Shown piece by piece: positions 31,249 through 38,999 of a DNA stretch of 40,548 nucleotides (position 1 is the first letter of the stretch; every line of letters begins with the position of its first letter). Below the pieces are notes generated by a model. The model had not been told where the DNA came from. It saw nothing but the letters and a program-made list of their open reading frames with translations, and did no database searches. The stretch is taken from the NCBI GenBank assembly GCA_024402495.1, contig JAKSTR010000019.1, positions 1 through 40,548 on the forward strand, written 5' to 3'. The DNA comes from Treponemataceae bacterium (GTDB lineage Bacteria > Spirochaetota > Spirochaetia > Treponematales > Treponemataceae). The position numbers and the translations under genes were made by a program.

Positions 31249-31542
31249 TTAAGCGCTTTGTTTTTCTTCAATGTCAAAATCAACGCTTACTTCAACCATG
31301 TCGGTTACCAGAATTTCGTTAATTGAAACGCCGAAAATTTTTGAAAGAACAATCAGATTATCCACGGTTGGCAGATTTATGCCCCGCGTCCAGTTATAAA
31401 TTGTTTGAATGTAAGGAAAATTCATTACGGTTTGCAGCTGCCGGGCAGAAATATTTACCTGCTGCATAAGGAATTTTATTTTTGCGCCTGTTTCGCAAAG
31501 ATTAACCACAGGTTTAAGAAAGGTTTTATTACAGTTTTTCAC
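31249..31542 (-). CDS. XRE-family helix-turn-helix regulator
   Basis: A 97-residue DNA-binding protein. The HTH is at about residues 18-75: KIKFLMQQVNISARQLQTVM, then IQTIYNWTRGINLPTVDNLI and VLSKIFGVSINEIL, a Cro/C1-type fold, with an acidic C-terminal tail (VEVSVDFDIEEK). I choose the GTG at 31542 because a GGAG lies exactly six bases upstream; the ATG twelve bases earlier (31554) has no Shine-Dalgarno and would itself contain that GGAG. It follows the histidine-rich protein gene by about 57 bases and precedes the GNAT gene. It may control its own operon. Confidence 0.8.
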   Translation of the reverse strand: MKNCNKTFLKPVVNLCETGAKIKFLMQQVNISARQLQTVMNFPYIQTIYNWTRGINLPTVDNLIVLSKIFGVSINEILVTDMVEVSVDFDIEEKQSA

Positions 31543-31599
31543 GTTAAACTCCATAAATTTTCGGGTTTCAGCCCGCGGAGCCAACATTTCAAATCAGTT

Positions 31600-31740
31600 T
31601 TACAGCTCCGGCACAAAATCTATTCTGCAATTTGCAGAAATCCAGCTTTTAAATCCATGAATAGCATGATGGTCTAAATGATGGGCGTGGTGATGATGTT
31701 TGTGGCAATGCTGTTCATGCATGACGCTGAATTTTTTCAC
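31600..31740 (-). CDS. 46-residue histidine-rich protein
   Basis: A very short gene starting with GTG at 31740, with AAGGAG seven bases upstream and a plausible promoter. The product has 12 His in its first 28 residues (MHEQHCHKHHHHAHHLDHH follows the N-terminal KKFSV), plus Cys12 and Cys38, and a C-terminal ISANCRIDFVPEL. No signal peptide. Clusters like this bind Ni, Zn, Co or Cu in other proteins, so metal storage, buffering or sensing is a reasonable guess. It is first in an operon with an XRE regulator, a GNAT and a HAD hydrolase. I know no matching family; some small His-rich peptides are also leader-like. Confidence 0.6.
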   Translation of the reverse strand: MKKFSVMHEQHCHKHHHHAHHLDHHAIHGFKSWISANCRIDFVPEL

Positions 31741-31781
31741 GTGTTTTCTCCTTAAAAAAGTTTCCGGTCTTGTACCGCTGG

Positions 31782-31809
31782 GTTATATTTTTAATATATC
31801 ACTTTACAA
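31782..31809 (-). promoter_or_regulatory. Promoter of the His-rich/XRE/GNAT/HAD operon
   Basis: Minus strand TTGTAA (31804-31809), 16-base spacer, TATAAC (31782-31787). Confidence 0.5.
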
Positions 31810-31898
31810 AAATAATTGCATTAAAGCCGCGCTTTAATTTTTTACAGAAAAGCTATTCTGTATTTTGTGATTAATACTTGTAAGCCGTATTCAGGCAT

Positions 31899-31930
31899 AA
31901 AAAAAGCGAGTATCAGTTGATACTCGCTTT
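31899..31930 (-). terminator. Terminator of tRNA-Asn
   Basis: AAAGCGAGTATCA / TGATACTCGCTTT, 13-bp perfect stem, followed on the minus strand by a T tract. Only two bases separate it from the tRNA. Confidence 0.9.
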
Positions 31931-31932
31931 AG

Positions 31933-32005
31933 CTCCCCCGCGCAGGCTTGAACTGCGGACCCACAGATTAACAGTCTGTTGCTCTGCCAGCTGAGCTACA
32001 GGGGA
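31933..32005 (-). tRNA. tRNA-Asn (GTT)
   Basis: A 73-base tRNA: acceptor TCCCCTG / CGGGGGA, D arm GCTC..GAGC, anticodon arm ACAGA-CTGTTAA-TCTGT with anticodon GTT, T arm CGCAG-TTCAAGC-CTGCG, discriminator G. The 3' CCA is not encoded (next bases are CT). It is a single tRNA gene; the leader carries a hairpin TTCAGC / GCTGAA (about 32015-32031) before the mature 5' end. Confidence 0.97.
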
Positions 32006-32041
32006 ATGTTTTGTTTCAGCTCATCGCTGAACTATGTTTAT

Positions 32042-32070
32042 ATATTATAAATTTGCTTAAAAAGTGTCAA
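32042..32070 (-). promoter_or_regulatory. Promoter of tRNA-Asn
   Basis: Minus strand TTGACA (32065-32070), 17-base spacer, TAATAT (32042-32047). Bases 32071-32298 contain no gene or other feature I recognise. Confidence 0.8.
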
Positions 32071-32298
32071 TAAGTATAAAGCAGAATTTTCAAAAAAAAG
32101 TGTATTTTTTTATGATTTTTTTAATAATTTGTATTTTTGCCGCTTTTTCAATACGGCAAGACCCTGCCCTGCCAAGCCGCCAAACAAAAACCTTATAAAT
32201 TTTTATAAAAACAGCGTTGTCTCAAAAGCTCAGCGCCGGATTTTTACCAAAAAACACCGCCTTTTACAGTTTCAAATTGCGTAAACCGCGGCAATAAC

Positions 32299-32339
32299 AA
32301 AAAAAATAGCGAAACCTTTTTACAGTTTCGCTATTTTTT
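32299..32339 (-). terminator. Terminator of the hypothetical gene at 32346
   Basis: AAAAAATAGCGAAAC / GTTTCGCTATTTTTT, 15-bp stem with a 9-base loop. Confidence 0.9.
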
Positions 32340-32345
32340 GCAAAA

Positions 32346-32948
32346 TTATTCGTCCAAATCTTCAATTTCTGCCATTTGCTTTATGCGGCTTCTAATTTCA
32401 GCTATTGCGCCGTCGTACTGTTCGCGCAAATTAGAAAGATTCCGTTCCAAATGCTGGCAAAAATCCGGATCCTGACTTGGCAGCAGCTGCATGTGCTGCC
32501 CGGTGCGCTGGGCAATTTCAGCTTCTTTCTGGCGTAATTTTGGCGCAAACTGCTGTTCAAGTGCCTGCTCCAGCTGGCGCTGAGATGCCAAATACTGGGC
32601 AAAAACCTGCCCGACCGTTGCAAAAAGCTGTTCAAAGCCTTTGTGCGGCAGCAATGTCTCAAAACCTTCGGTTAATTTTGGCAATATTTCCAAATCCGCT
32701 TCTTCAAGCGGCAGTTGAATGCGTGTCATCAAAAGCAAAACCGCGGCTTTTAATACAGAATCTTTTTCGTCGCGGTTAAAATCGCCCAAAGATTTTTTCA
32801 GCGCAGCTTTATCGCCATTTTCCATAAAATCGCTGGCAATTTTTTTGCCCGCATTTGCCAGTTTGCGCTCTTCGCCGGCGCGTGCATCGCTTTTTATATC
32901 GGCGGTTCGTTCCAATGCAATTTCTAATGCAGATTTAATTTGTCCCAT
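32346..32948 (-). CDS. Hypothetical helical protein
   Basis: A 200-residue cytoplasmic protein of a family I cannot name. It is predicted all-helical: an N-terminal basic part (ALERTADIKSDARAGEERKL), a central region with LLLMTRIQLPLEEADLEILP and a C-terminal Gln/Glu/Arg-rich coiled coil (RQLEQALEQQFAPKLRQKEA). No membrane segment. The ATG at 32948 has no Shine-Dalgarno, but a promoter has its -10 box 6 bases upstream, so it is probably leaderless. The promoter overlaps the 3' end of the 5-formyl-THF cyclo-ligase gene, 38 bases upstream. Confidence 0.7.
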   Translation of the reverse strand: MGQIKSALEIALERTADIKSDARAGEERKLANAGKKIASDFMENGDKAALKKSLGDFNRDEKDSVLKAAVLLLMTRIQLPLEEADLEILPKLTEGFETLLPHKGFEQLFATVGQVFAQYLASQRQLEQALEQQFAPKLRQKEAEIAQRTGQHMQLLPSQDPDFCQHLERNLSNLREQYDGAIAEIRSRIKQMAEIEDLDE

Positions 32949-32954
32949 AAAACA

Positions 32955-32983
32955 AGAATACGCGGTTTTTGCGCAAAAATCAA
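32955..32983 (-). promoter_or_regulatory. Promoter of the hypothetical gene, leaderless geometry
   Basis: Minus strand TTGATT (32978-32983), 17-base spacer, TATTCT (32955-32960), ATG 6 bases downstream. Confidence 0.55.
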
Positions 32984-32986
32984 TTT

Positions 32987-33655
32987 TCAGCAGGCAAAAA
33001 ACTTGTTTTCGCACAAAATATAATTCATTTTTGCGTCAAAACTCTGGCACGGCACATTTTTTTCAATTTGAATTGAATAGCAAAGACCAACCAGCGGCAT
33101 TTGCAAAAGCCCTTTTTCAGCCTGAAAAGCAAAAAGTTCGTCAATAAAACGGTCATAAAAGCCCTTTCCCTTGCCCAGCCGCCTGCCGTTAGGGTCAAAA
33201 GCCAGCCCCGGAACAATAAAAACGCAATCCTGACCAAAATCTGCAAAACCGCATTTCTGCAAATCGTTCCGCGGCTCCAGAATATCAAAAGCGCCCAAAA
33301 CCAGCTGTTCCGTTAAAGGCGTTTCGGCGCGCAAAAAGAAAAAATCCATTTTTTCGCCGCGGCATTTGGGCACGGCAACTTTTTTTCCGTCCTTTAAGGC
33401 GGCTTCTATAAAATGAAATGTAGAAATTTCAGGATTTTTTGAAACAAAAAGTAAAATCGTGCGGCAATTTTTATATAATTCTGTTGTAGAAAAAATATTA
33501 AAAGCTTTTTCGCCGCAGTTTTGGGCGGTCTCTGTACTTAAAAAATGCTTTATCTGCGCTTTTACACGGGCGCGGCAGGCCTTTTTTTGTTCAATTATAT
33601 TTGCGGCATTTTCAGTTTTGCTTGCCGCGGCGTCTGTTTTTTCAGTTTGGTTCAT
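32987..33655 (-). CDS. 5-formyltetrahydrofolate cyclo-ligase
   Basis: A 222-residue member of the 5-FTHF cyclo-ligase (MTHFS) family, which converts 5-formyl-THF to 5,10-methenyl-THF with ATP, recycling a dead-end folate. Motifs: KKACRARVKAQI at the N-terminus, and the ATP/substrate-binding VPGLAFDPNGRRLGKGKGFYDRF near the middle to C-terminal third, in two blocks separated by GRR. An N-terminal extension of about 20 polar residues precedes the family start. No Shine-Dalgarno; TATAAT ends 6 bases before the ATG, suggesting a leaderless transcript. Functionally related to purU at 16932, but not linked to it. Confidence 0.88.
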   Translation of the reverse strand: MNQTEKTDAAASKTENAANIIEQKKACRARVKAQIKHFLSTETAQNCGEKAFNIFSTTELYKNCRTILLFVSKNPEISTFHFIEAALKDGKKVAVPKCRGEKMDFFFLRAETPLTEQLVLGAFDILEPRNDLQKCGFADFGQDCVFIVPGLAFDPNGRRLGKGKGFYDRFIDELFAFQAEKGLLQMPLVGLCYSIQIEKNVPCQSFDAKMNYILCENKFFAC

Positions 33656-33661
33656 AATTCA

Positions 33662-33667
33662 ATTATA
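33662..33667 (-). promoter_or_regulatory. Consensus -10 box of the cyclo-ligase gene, leaderless geometry
   Basis: TATAAT on the minus strand, 6 bases before the ATG at 33655. The -35 is weak (TTTGTC at 16 bases). Confidence 0.5.
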
Positions 33668-33686
33668 GCCAATTTGTGCCAAAGAC

Positions 33687-33740
33687 AAAAAGCCGGCAAA
33701 TTGAATGAATTGTAAAGCGCATTCAAAATACCGGCTTTTT
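33687..33740. terminator. Terminator of the trp operon
   Basis: AAAAAGCCGG / CCGGCTTTTT outer stem and TTGAATG / CATTCAA inner stem, lying 32 bases after the trpA stop. A/T tracts on both sides. Confidence 0.85.
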
Positions 33741-33771
33741 TATAATTTCAAAAAAACGTGAAAAATCTGTT

Positions 33772-34533
33772 TTATGCGTTTGCGTTTACAAATTCTTCAG
33801 CTTTTGCTTTTACGGCTTTGTACAAGGCAGCCTTGTCGCCTTTGTTTGCGTCAATAAGGCGCACAAAAACCGAACCTGCAACCACGCCATGAACAACCGG
33901 CGCAAGAATTTTTGCCTGTTCGCCTTTGCTTAAACCGAAGCCGCCGTAAATTTTTGCGCCGCCAGCGGCAACTTTTTTCAAAAATTCAGTAGTTTCGGTA
34001 CTGATTGAAGTATCGCTGCCGGTAATGCCCGCGCGCAAAGCCGCATAAATGTATTCAAATCCGGCGCCGGTCAGTTTTTTAAGGCGTTCGTCGCTCATGC
34101 TTGGGGCGGCAACAGGAATGTTTATCATGCCGTTTGCCTTGCAGGCGGCGGTAAGACCTTCGTCGCAGTCAAAAGGCAAATCCGGAATGATTAAGCCCTT
34201 TACGCCGACGGCGGCAGCCATTTTGCAGAAATTTTCTACGCCCGGCGTATAAACCAGCGAACCGTAGCTCATTATATAAATTGTTACTTCTGGAAAAGCC
34301 TTGTGAACTTTTGCGATAAAATCCAAGCCGTTTCTGGTGGTGTAACTGCGTTCCAAAACCGTTGTACACGCACTTTGTATCGCCGGGCCGTCTGCGCTTG
34401 GGTCGCTGAAAGGCAGCTGAATTTCCAGAACTTCCGCACCGGCTTCTACCAAAGCTTTTGCCGCTTCAAATGCAAGGTCGTCTGTAGGAAACCCTGCAAC
34501 AAGGTGGCTCATTAAATTAATTTTTCCGCTCAT
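33772..34533 (-). CDS. trpA: Tryptophan synthase alpha chain
   Basis: A 253-residue TIM-barrel protein that cleaves indole-3-glycerol phosphate to indole and glyceraldehyde-3-phosphate and passes indole to TrpB. Catalytic residues by alignment with the enteric enzyme: Glu37 (in LEIQLPFSDP) and Asp48 (PSADGPAIQ). Phosphate-site segments YAALRAGITG and IYGGFGLSKGEQ are present. It lacks the first dozen residues of enteric TrpA. The ATG overlaps the trpB stop by 4 bases (ATGA), giving coupled synthesis of the two subunits. Last gene of the operon. Confidence 0.95.
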   Translation of the reverse strand: MSGKINLMSHLVAGFPTDDLAFEAAKALVEAGAEVLEIQLPFSDPSADGPAIQSACTTVLERSYTTRNGLDFIAKVHKAFPEVTIYIMSYGSLVYTPGVENFCKMAAAVGVKGLIIPDLPFDCDEGLTAACKANGMINIPVAAPSMSDERLKKLTGAGFEYIYAALRAGITGSDTSISTETTEFLKKVAAGGAKIYGGFGLSKGEQAKILAPVVHGVVAGSVFVRLIDANKGDKAALYKAVKAKAEEFVNANA

Positions 34534-35804
34534 TTTGATTTCTCCATCAGTTTTGCATTGTGAATGTCTTTCTGTTCGGCAAGGCGTTCAAGTTCGCTTT
34601 CAAGGAAGATTTTCCATTCGTCCGGTCTGAATACAGGACAGGTAATAAAAATATCTTTGTCGCCGCGACCACTCATGTTTACAATAATTGCCTTGTCTTT
34701 TGGCATTTTTGGGGCAAGCTTAATTGCCGCAGCACCGGCGTGGGCGCTTTCCAATGCAAAAAGAACACCTTCGTTTTTGGCAAAAAACTTAACGGCTTCC
34801 AAAGCTTCGCTGTCAAGGGCGCTTAAAAATTCTACCCTGCCGGTTTTGCCAAGTTCTGCAAGCTGCGGGCCAATACCCATATAGTCAAGCCCGGCGCTAA
34901 TTGAACGCGTCGGCAGACTCTGTCCGTCGTTGTCCAGCAGAAAGCGGCTTTTGTAACCCTGAACAATGCCTTCGCGGCTGGCATTGCCGGTCATGCGGCT
35001 GGCATTTTCGCCAACATTGGGGCCAATTCCGCCTGCTTCTACGCCAATAAGGCGCGGTTCTTTCTGGTCGATAAACGGTGCAAAAAAACCGATTGAATTG
35101 CTTCCGCCGCCGACGCAGGCAATCATTGCGCCAATTTCAATATTGCGTTCTGCACACTGGCGCTTTACTTCGTTTCCTATTACAGACTGGAATGTGCGTA
35201 CAATATCCGGGAACGGAGCCGGTCCCAAAGCACTGCCCAAAACGTAGTGCGTATTGCCAAAATTTGCTGCCCAGTCGCGCATGGCTTCGTTTACGGCATC
35301 TTTTAATGTACGGCTGCCGCTGGTTACAGCCTGAACTTTTGCGCCGTACATTTCCATTGCGGCAACATTAGGCTGCTGGCGGCGCACGTCAACTTCGCCC
35401 ATATAAACGGTACAGTCCAGACCAAGCTTTGCACATGCCGCAGCGGTTGCAACACCGTGCTGCCCGGCGCCGGTTTCGGCAATAATGCGGGTTTTGCCCA
35501 TGCGTTTTGCCAGCAGGCACTGACCGATTGCATTGTTGATTTTATGGGCGCCTGTATTGGCAAGCCCTTCAAGCTTTATGTAAATTGGCGCACCGCCCAA
35601 AATTTCAGTAGCAGTTTTTGCATACAAAAGCGGTGTTTCTCTTCCGATATAATCGCGCTGAATTTCGTTAAGTTCTTTCAAAAAACTTTCGTCGTTCATC
35701 GCTTCCTTAAAAGAAACTTCCAGTTCGTCCAACGCGCTGCGCAAAACTTCTGCAACGTATTTTCCGCCGTATTCGCCAAAAAAACCTTTATCCGATTCTG
35801 TCAT
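34530..35804 (-). CDS. trpB: Tryptophan synthase beta chain
   Basis: A 424-residue PLP enzyme condensing indole with serine to tryptophan, in complex with TrpA. PLP lysine is Lys88 in NTGAHKINN; AETGAGQHG carries the catalytic glutamate; GGGSNSIG binds PLP phosphate; GRGDKD lies near the C-terminus. The stretch before the PLP lysine reads KLEGLANTGAHK instead of the common KREDLNHTGAHK, a modest divergence. It is of the TrpB1 type (not TrpB2), as expected beside trpA. AGAGGA precedes the ATG, 8 bases after the trpCF stop. The C-terminal tail beyond FLESELERL is about 20 residues longer than in many TrpB. Confidence 0.95.
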   Translation of the reverse strand: MTESDKGFFGEYGGKYVAEVLRSALDELEVSFKEAMNDESFLKELNEIQRDYIGRETPLLYAKTATEILGGAPIYIKLEGLANTGAHKINNAIGQCLLAKRMGKTRIIAETGAGQHGVATAAACAKLGLDCTVYMGEVDVRRQQPNVAAMEMYGAKVQAVTSGSRTLKDAVNEAMRDWAANFGNTHYVLGSALGPAPFPDIVRTFQSVIGNEVKRQCAERNIEIGAMIACVGGGSNSIGFFAPFIDQKEPRLIGVEAGGIGPNVGENASRMTGNASREGIVQGYKSRFLLDNDGQSLPTRSISAGLDYMGIGPQLAELGKTGRVEFLSALDSEALEAVKFFAKNEGVLFALESAHAGAAAIKLAPKMPKDKAIIVNMSGRGDKDIFITCPVFRPDEWKIFLESELERLAEQKDIHNAKLMEKSK

Positions 35805-35812
35805 TTTGTCCT

Positions 35813-37360
35813 CTACAAATTATTAAAAAAGTTGTCAATTTTTGCCGCGTCTTTTTTGCCGGGCATACTTTCCACGCCGCTTGCCAAATCCATACGTTCC
35901 GGCGCAAAAGTTTTACATAATTCTTGCACATTTTGGGCACTAATTCCACCGGCAAGCCACAAAACGCCATTTTTATTGAATTTCTGAAGCATTTCGCAGG
36001 AAATTGTTTTGCCCGTACCGCCCGGCACGCTTGCATCAAAAGCATCTACCAGAATACGCGGCTCGCCGCTGTGGCGCAAACGGTCGTATTCGGCAAAGGC
36101 TTCTTCGCTTTTTGCCTGATCTGCACTTAACGCGCAATAATGGGCAAACCGGGAAAGTTCCGTATAAGTAAAATCGCCTGCGCAGTTGTGCAGCTGAATT
36201 ACATCAACAATTTTTTCATCAAGCAAACTGAACGCCTGACGGGCTTCGTCGCTGTCTTTTTCGGTAATAACCGCAACCAGTTCCGGCATTTTTACCAAAT
36301 CGCTGTTTTTAAGGCTTTCAACAATCTGCTTTACGTCGCTGTAATTGGTGCAGCGCTTGCTTTTGGCGCAAAAAATAAAGCCCAAAGCATCTGCCCCGGA
36401 TTTTGCAGACAGAACTGCGTCGGTTGCGGTGGTTAAGCCGCAGATTTTTACAAAAGGCTTGCCGCTTTTCTGCAAAAGCCTTGCAGTATAATTGCGCCAG
36501 TAATTTGCAGCGGGCGTAACACCTTTTCTGCTTGCGTTCATAAAGGCGACAACATATTCCGCGGCTTTTTGCGGTGAACGCGCGGCAGCTTCGCCCAGAA
36601 GCATACCGTTAAAGCCCAGGCTTGCGGCAAAATCCGCAGCTTCGCCTGTACGCACGCCGCTTTCAAAAATAAGCGGTACGTTTTGCAGCTGCGGATATTT
36701 GCACAAAGTTCCGCTGCGCATTTGCAGAAGCATTTTTAAAGGCTGAAGGAAGTCAATTTTGAAGGTTGCAAGGTCGCGGGCATTGCTGCCTGCAACTATG
36801 GTTTCTGCAAATTCTTCTGCAAGAACGGCAAGTTTTTCAAAATCGTCGTCGGTGCGGATTTCTACAAGGGCGCGGATACCCAGTTTTTTGCAAACGCCCA
36901 GCATTGAGCGCATTTTTTCCAGCGGAAGAATGCGGGCAATTAAAAGCACCGCATCCGCGCCGCACAGATACGCAGTTTCAATTTCTTCTTCTTCAAGCAG
37001 AAAATCTTTGCGCAAAAGTGCAATATCTGGCACGGCGGCGGCAACATTCTGCAAATCTTCCAGCGAACCTTTGAAATAATTTTCTTCGGTTAATATTGAA
37101 ATTGCAGCTGCACCGGCGTTTTTATAAACTTTTGCCTGTTCTACGGCATTCAAATCCGGCGCAATCATTCCCTTGGAAGGGCTTGCGCGCTTAATTTCAA
37201 GAATTACGCCGTTTTGGGGCAAAAAAGGCACAACGGGCTTGGTGCGCTTTGCAGGCACCTTATGCCCAAAACTGAAGCCTTTTGCCGCCAAATCTTTTTT
37301 GCGCAATTCTACAATCTGTTCAAGAATGCTGGGCAAACCAGCTTTTTCATTATTCTGCAT
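35813..37360 (-). CDS. trpCF: Fused indole-3-glycerol-phosphate synthase / phosphoribosylanthranilate isomerase
   Basis: A 515-residue bifunctional enzyme catalysing two successive steps. IGPS domain (about 1-280): EIKRASPSKG (55-64), LRKDF (116-120), GADAVLLIA (134-142), and a variant GSNARDL where GINNRDL is usual; it ends LLGEAAARS. PRAI domain (about 300-515): VKICGLT (304-310), SVPGGTGKTI and LAGGI, and a C-terminal DLASGVES-type motif followed by PGKKD. The domain order matches the enteric TrpC(F) protein, with a longer linker. The ATG at 37360 overlaps the trpGD stop by 11 bases; in-frame codons further upstream lie inside trpGD. Confidence 0.93.
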   Translation of the reverse strand: MQNNEKAGLPSILEQIVELRKKDLAAKGFSFGHKVPAKRTKPVVPFLPQNGVILEIKRASPSKGMIAPDLNAVEQAKVYKNAGAAAISILTEENYFKGSLEDLQNVAAAVPDIALLRKDFLLEEEEIETAYLCGADAVLLIARILPLEKMRSMLGVCKKLGIRALVEIRTDDDFEKLAVLAEEFAETIVAGSNARDLATFKIDFLQPLKMLLQMRSGTLCKYPQLQNVPLIFESGVRTGEAADFAASLGFNGMLLGEAAARSPQKAAEYVVAFMNASRKGVTPAANYWRNYTARLLQKSGKPFVKICGLTTATDAVLSAKSGADALGFIFCAKSKRCTNYSDVKQIVESLKNSDLVKMPELVAVITEKDSDEARQAFSLLDEKIVDVIQLHNCAGDFTYTELSRFAHYCALSADQAKSEEAFAEYDRLRHSGEPRILVDAFDASVPGGTGKTISCEMLQKFNKNGVLWLAGGISAQNVQELCKTFAPERMDLASGVESMPGKKDAAKIDNFFNNL

Positions 37361-38948
37361 TTGAAGCTGCCTTAACTTCTTCCAGTTTTTTAAGAACTGC
37401 GCCGCTTTCAAGTGCATTTTTAGCAAGTTCAAAACCTTCTTTAATAGAAGGAACTACTTTGCTAACGTAAAGCACTGCACCGGCGTTAAGGCAAACTGCC
37501 ATTTTAATTGTATTGCGTCCTTTGTTGTTCATTACGTCAATGGCAAGCTGGGCATTTTCCATGCCGGTGCCGCCTGCAAGTTCTTCTACATCGCAGCCGC
37601 AAACGCCGAATTCTTCAGGGTCAATTACAAAGCGGCTTTCGCTGCCGTCTTCGTCAATCAAAAATGCGTTGGTCTTTGCGCAAGGTGAAATTTCATCAAA
37701 TCCGTCCTGGCTTGCAATTACCATTACGCGTTTTGCGCCCAATGCTTTAGATGCTTTTGCAATAGGTTCAAGCAGTTCCTGCGAATATACGCCGAGCATC
37801 TGGTACTGGGCGCCTGCCGGATTTGTTAACGGACCAAGGCAGTTCATAATGGTTTTAATGCCAAGTGCAGCACGAACAGGTGCAGCAAAACGCATTGCGC
37901 TGTGGTAAATCGGTGCCATCAAAAAGCAGAAATTTGTTTTTGCAAGAACTTCGGCGGTTTTTGCAGGCGCGGTATTGATGTTGATTCCCAAGGCACTGTA
38001 AAAATCGGCGGCACCGCTTTTGCTGGAAACAGCCTTGTTGCCGTGTTTTGCCATTTTTGCACCGCAGCTTGCAGCAACCAGTGCCGAAAGTGAACTGATA
38101 TTGAAACTTCCTTTACCGTCGCCGCCGGTACCGACAATTTCTGCCAGACCGGTATTATCTGCCGGGAACGGTGTCTTTTTGCTGCACAATACGCGGGCAC
38201 ATCCTGCAAGTTCGCTTGCAGCCGGGCCTTTTGCAGCCAGCGCGGTTAAAATTGCGGCTGTCTGGCGTTCGTCCAAACCGCCTTCGGTCAAGTTTTCCAT
38301 AAATAATGCGGCGGTTTCTTCATCCAAATCGTTGCCGGCGATAACTGTATTCAATATCTGGGCAACCGGCAGGTTTTCGCGGCGGAAATTGAAGAATGCC
38401 TTGAACAATTCTTCGCCGGATTTTGATGCGATTGATTCCGGGTGAAACTGAACGCCTTCAATTGCATAGTGTTTATGGCGGACACCCATAATATCGCCGT
38501 CGGCGGCACGGGCTGTTACTTCAAGTTCTGCCGGCAAGCTGGCTTCTTCAATTACAAGGCTGTGATAGCGAGTAAAAAGCATATTCTTGCCAATGAAACG
38601 GTAAACGCCTTTTCCGTCAAGGCTAATCTGTTCGGCTTTGCCGTGGCAAACGTTTTTAGCGTGAACAATTTTTCCGCCGAAAGCCTGTCCGATTGCCTGA
38701 TGTCCAAGACAGACGCCCAGAATAGGCATTTTGCCTGCAAAATATTTAATGGCTTCAAGGCTTACGCCGGCTTCGCTAGGGTTGCCAGGACCGGGACCGA
38801 TTACCAGATAGTCGGCGTTAAGGTTTATCAAATCCTGCAAAGTACAGTTTCTGCTTCCCAAAACGCGCACTTCCTGACCGGAAACGCGCTGCATCATCTG
38901 TACGATGTTGTATGTAAACGAATCATAGTTATCAATCATTGCAATCAT
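37350..38948 (-). CDS. trpGD: Fused anthranilate synthase component II / anthranilate phosphoribosyltransferase
   Basis: A 532-residue bifunctional protein. TrpG amidotransferase (about 1-190): DNYDSFTYN, GPGPGNP, nucleophile Cys80 in GVCLGHQA, His169 and Glu171 in GVQFHPES. TrpD phosphoribosyltransferase (about 195-532): glycine loop VGTGGDGKGSFNIS, KHGNKAVSSKSGAAD and NCLGPLTNPA. TrpG supplies ammonia to TrpE; TrpD adds the phosphoribosyl group to anthranilate. The fusion is the same as in E. coli trpGD. AAGGAG precedes the ATG, 51 bases after the trpE stop. Confidence 0.95.
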   Translation of the reverse strand: MIAMIDNYDSFTYNIVQMMQRVSGQEVRVLGSRNCTLQDLINLNADYLVIGPGPGNPSEAGVSLEAIKYFAGKMPILGVCLGHQAIGQAFGGKIVHAKNVCHGKAEQISLDGKGVYRFIGKNMLFTRYHSLVIEEASLPAELEVTARAADGDIMGVRHKHYAIEGVQFHPESIASKSGEELFKAFFNFRRENLPVAQILNTVIAGNDLDEETAALFMENLTEGGLDERQTAAILTALAAKGPAASELAGCARVLCSKKTPFPADNTGLAEIVGTGGDGKGSFNISSLSALVAASCGAKMAKHGNKAVSSKSGAADFYSALGININTAPAKTAEVLAKTNFCFLMAPIYHSAMRFAAPVRAALGIKTIMNCLGPLTNPAGAQYQMLGVYSQELLEPIAKASKALGAKRVMVIASQDGFDEISPCAKTNAFLIDEDGSESRFVIDPEEFGVCGCDVEELAGGTGMENAQLAIDVMNNKGRNTIKMAVCLNAGAVLYVSKVVPSIKEGFELAKNALESGAVLKKLEEVKAASNAE

Positions 38949-38999
38949 TTTATTTTCTCCTTTGTCGGGTTTACCGATTCAATTTATAAAGTTTTCAAA

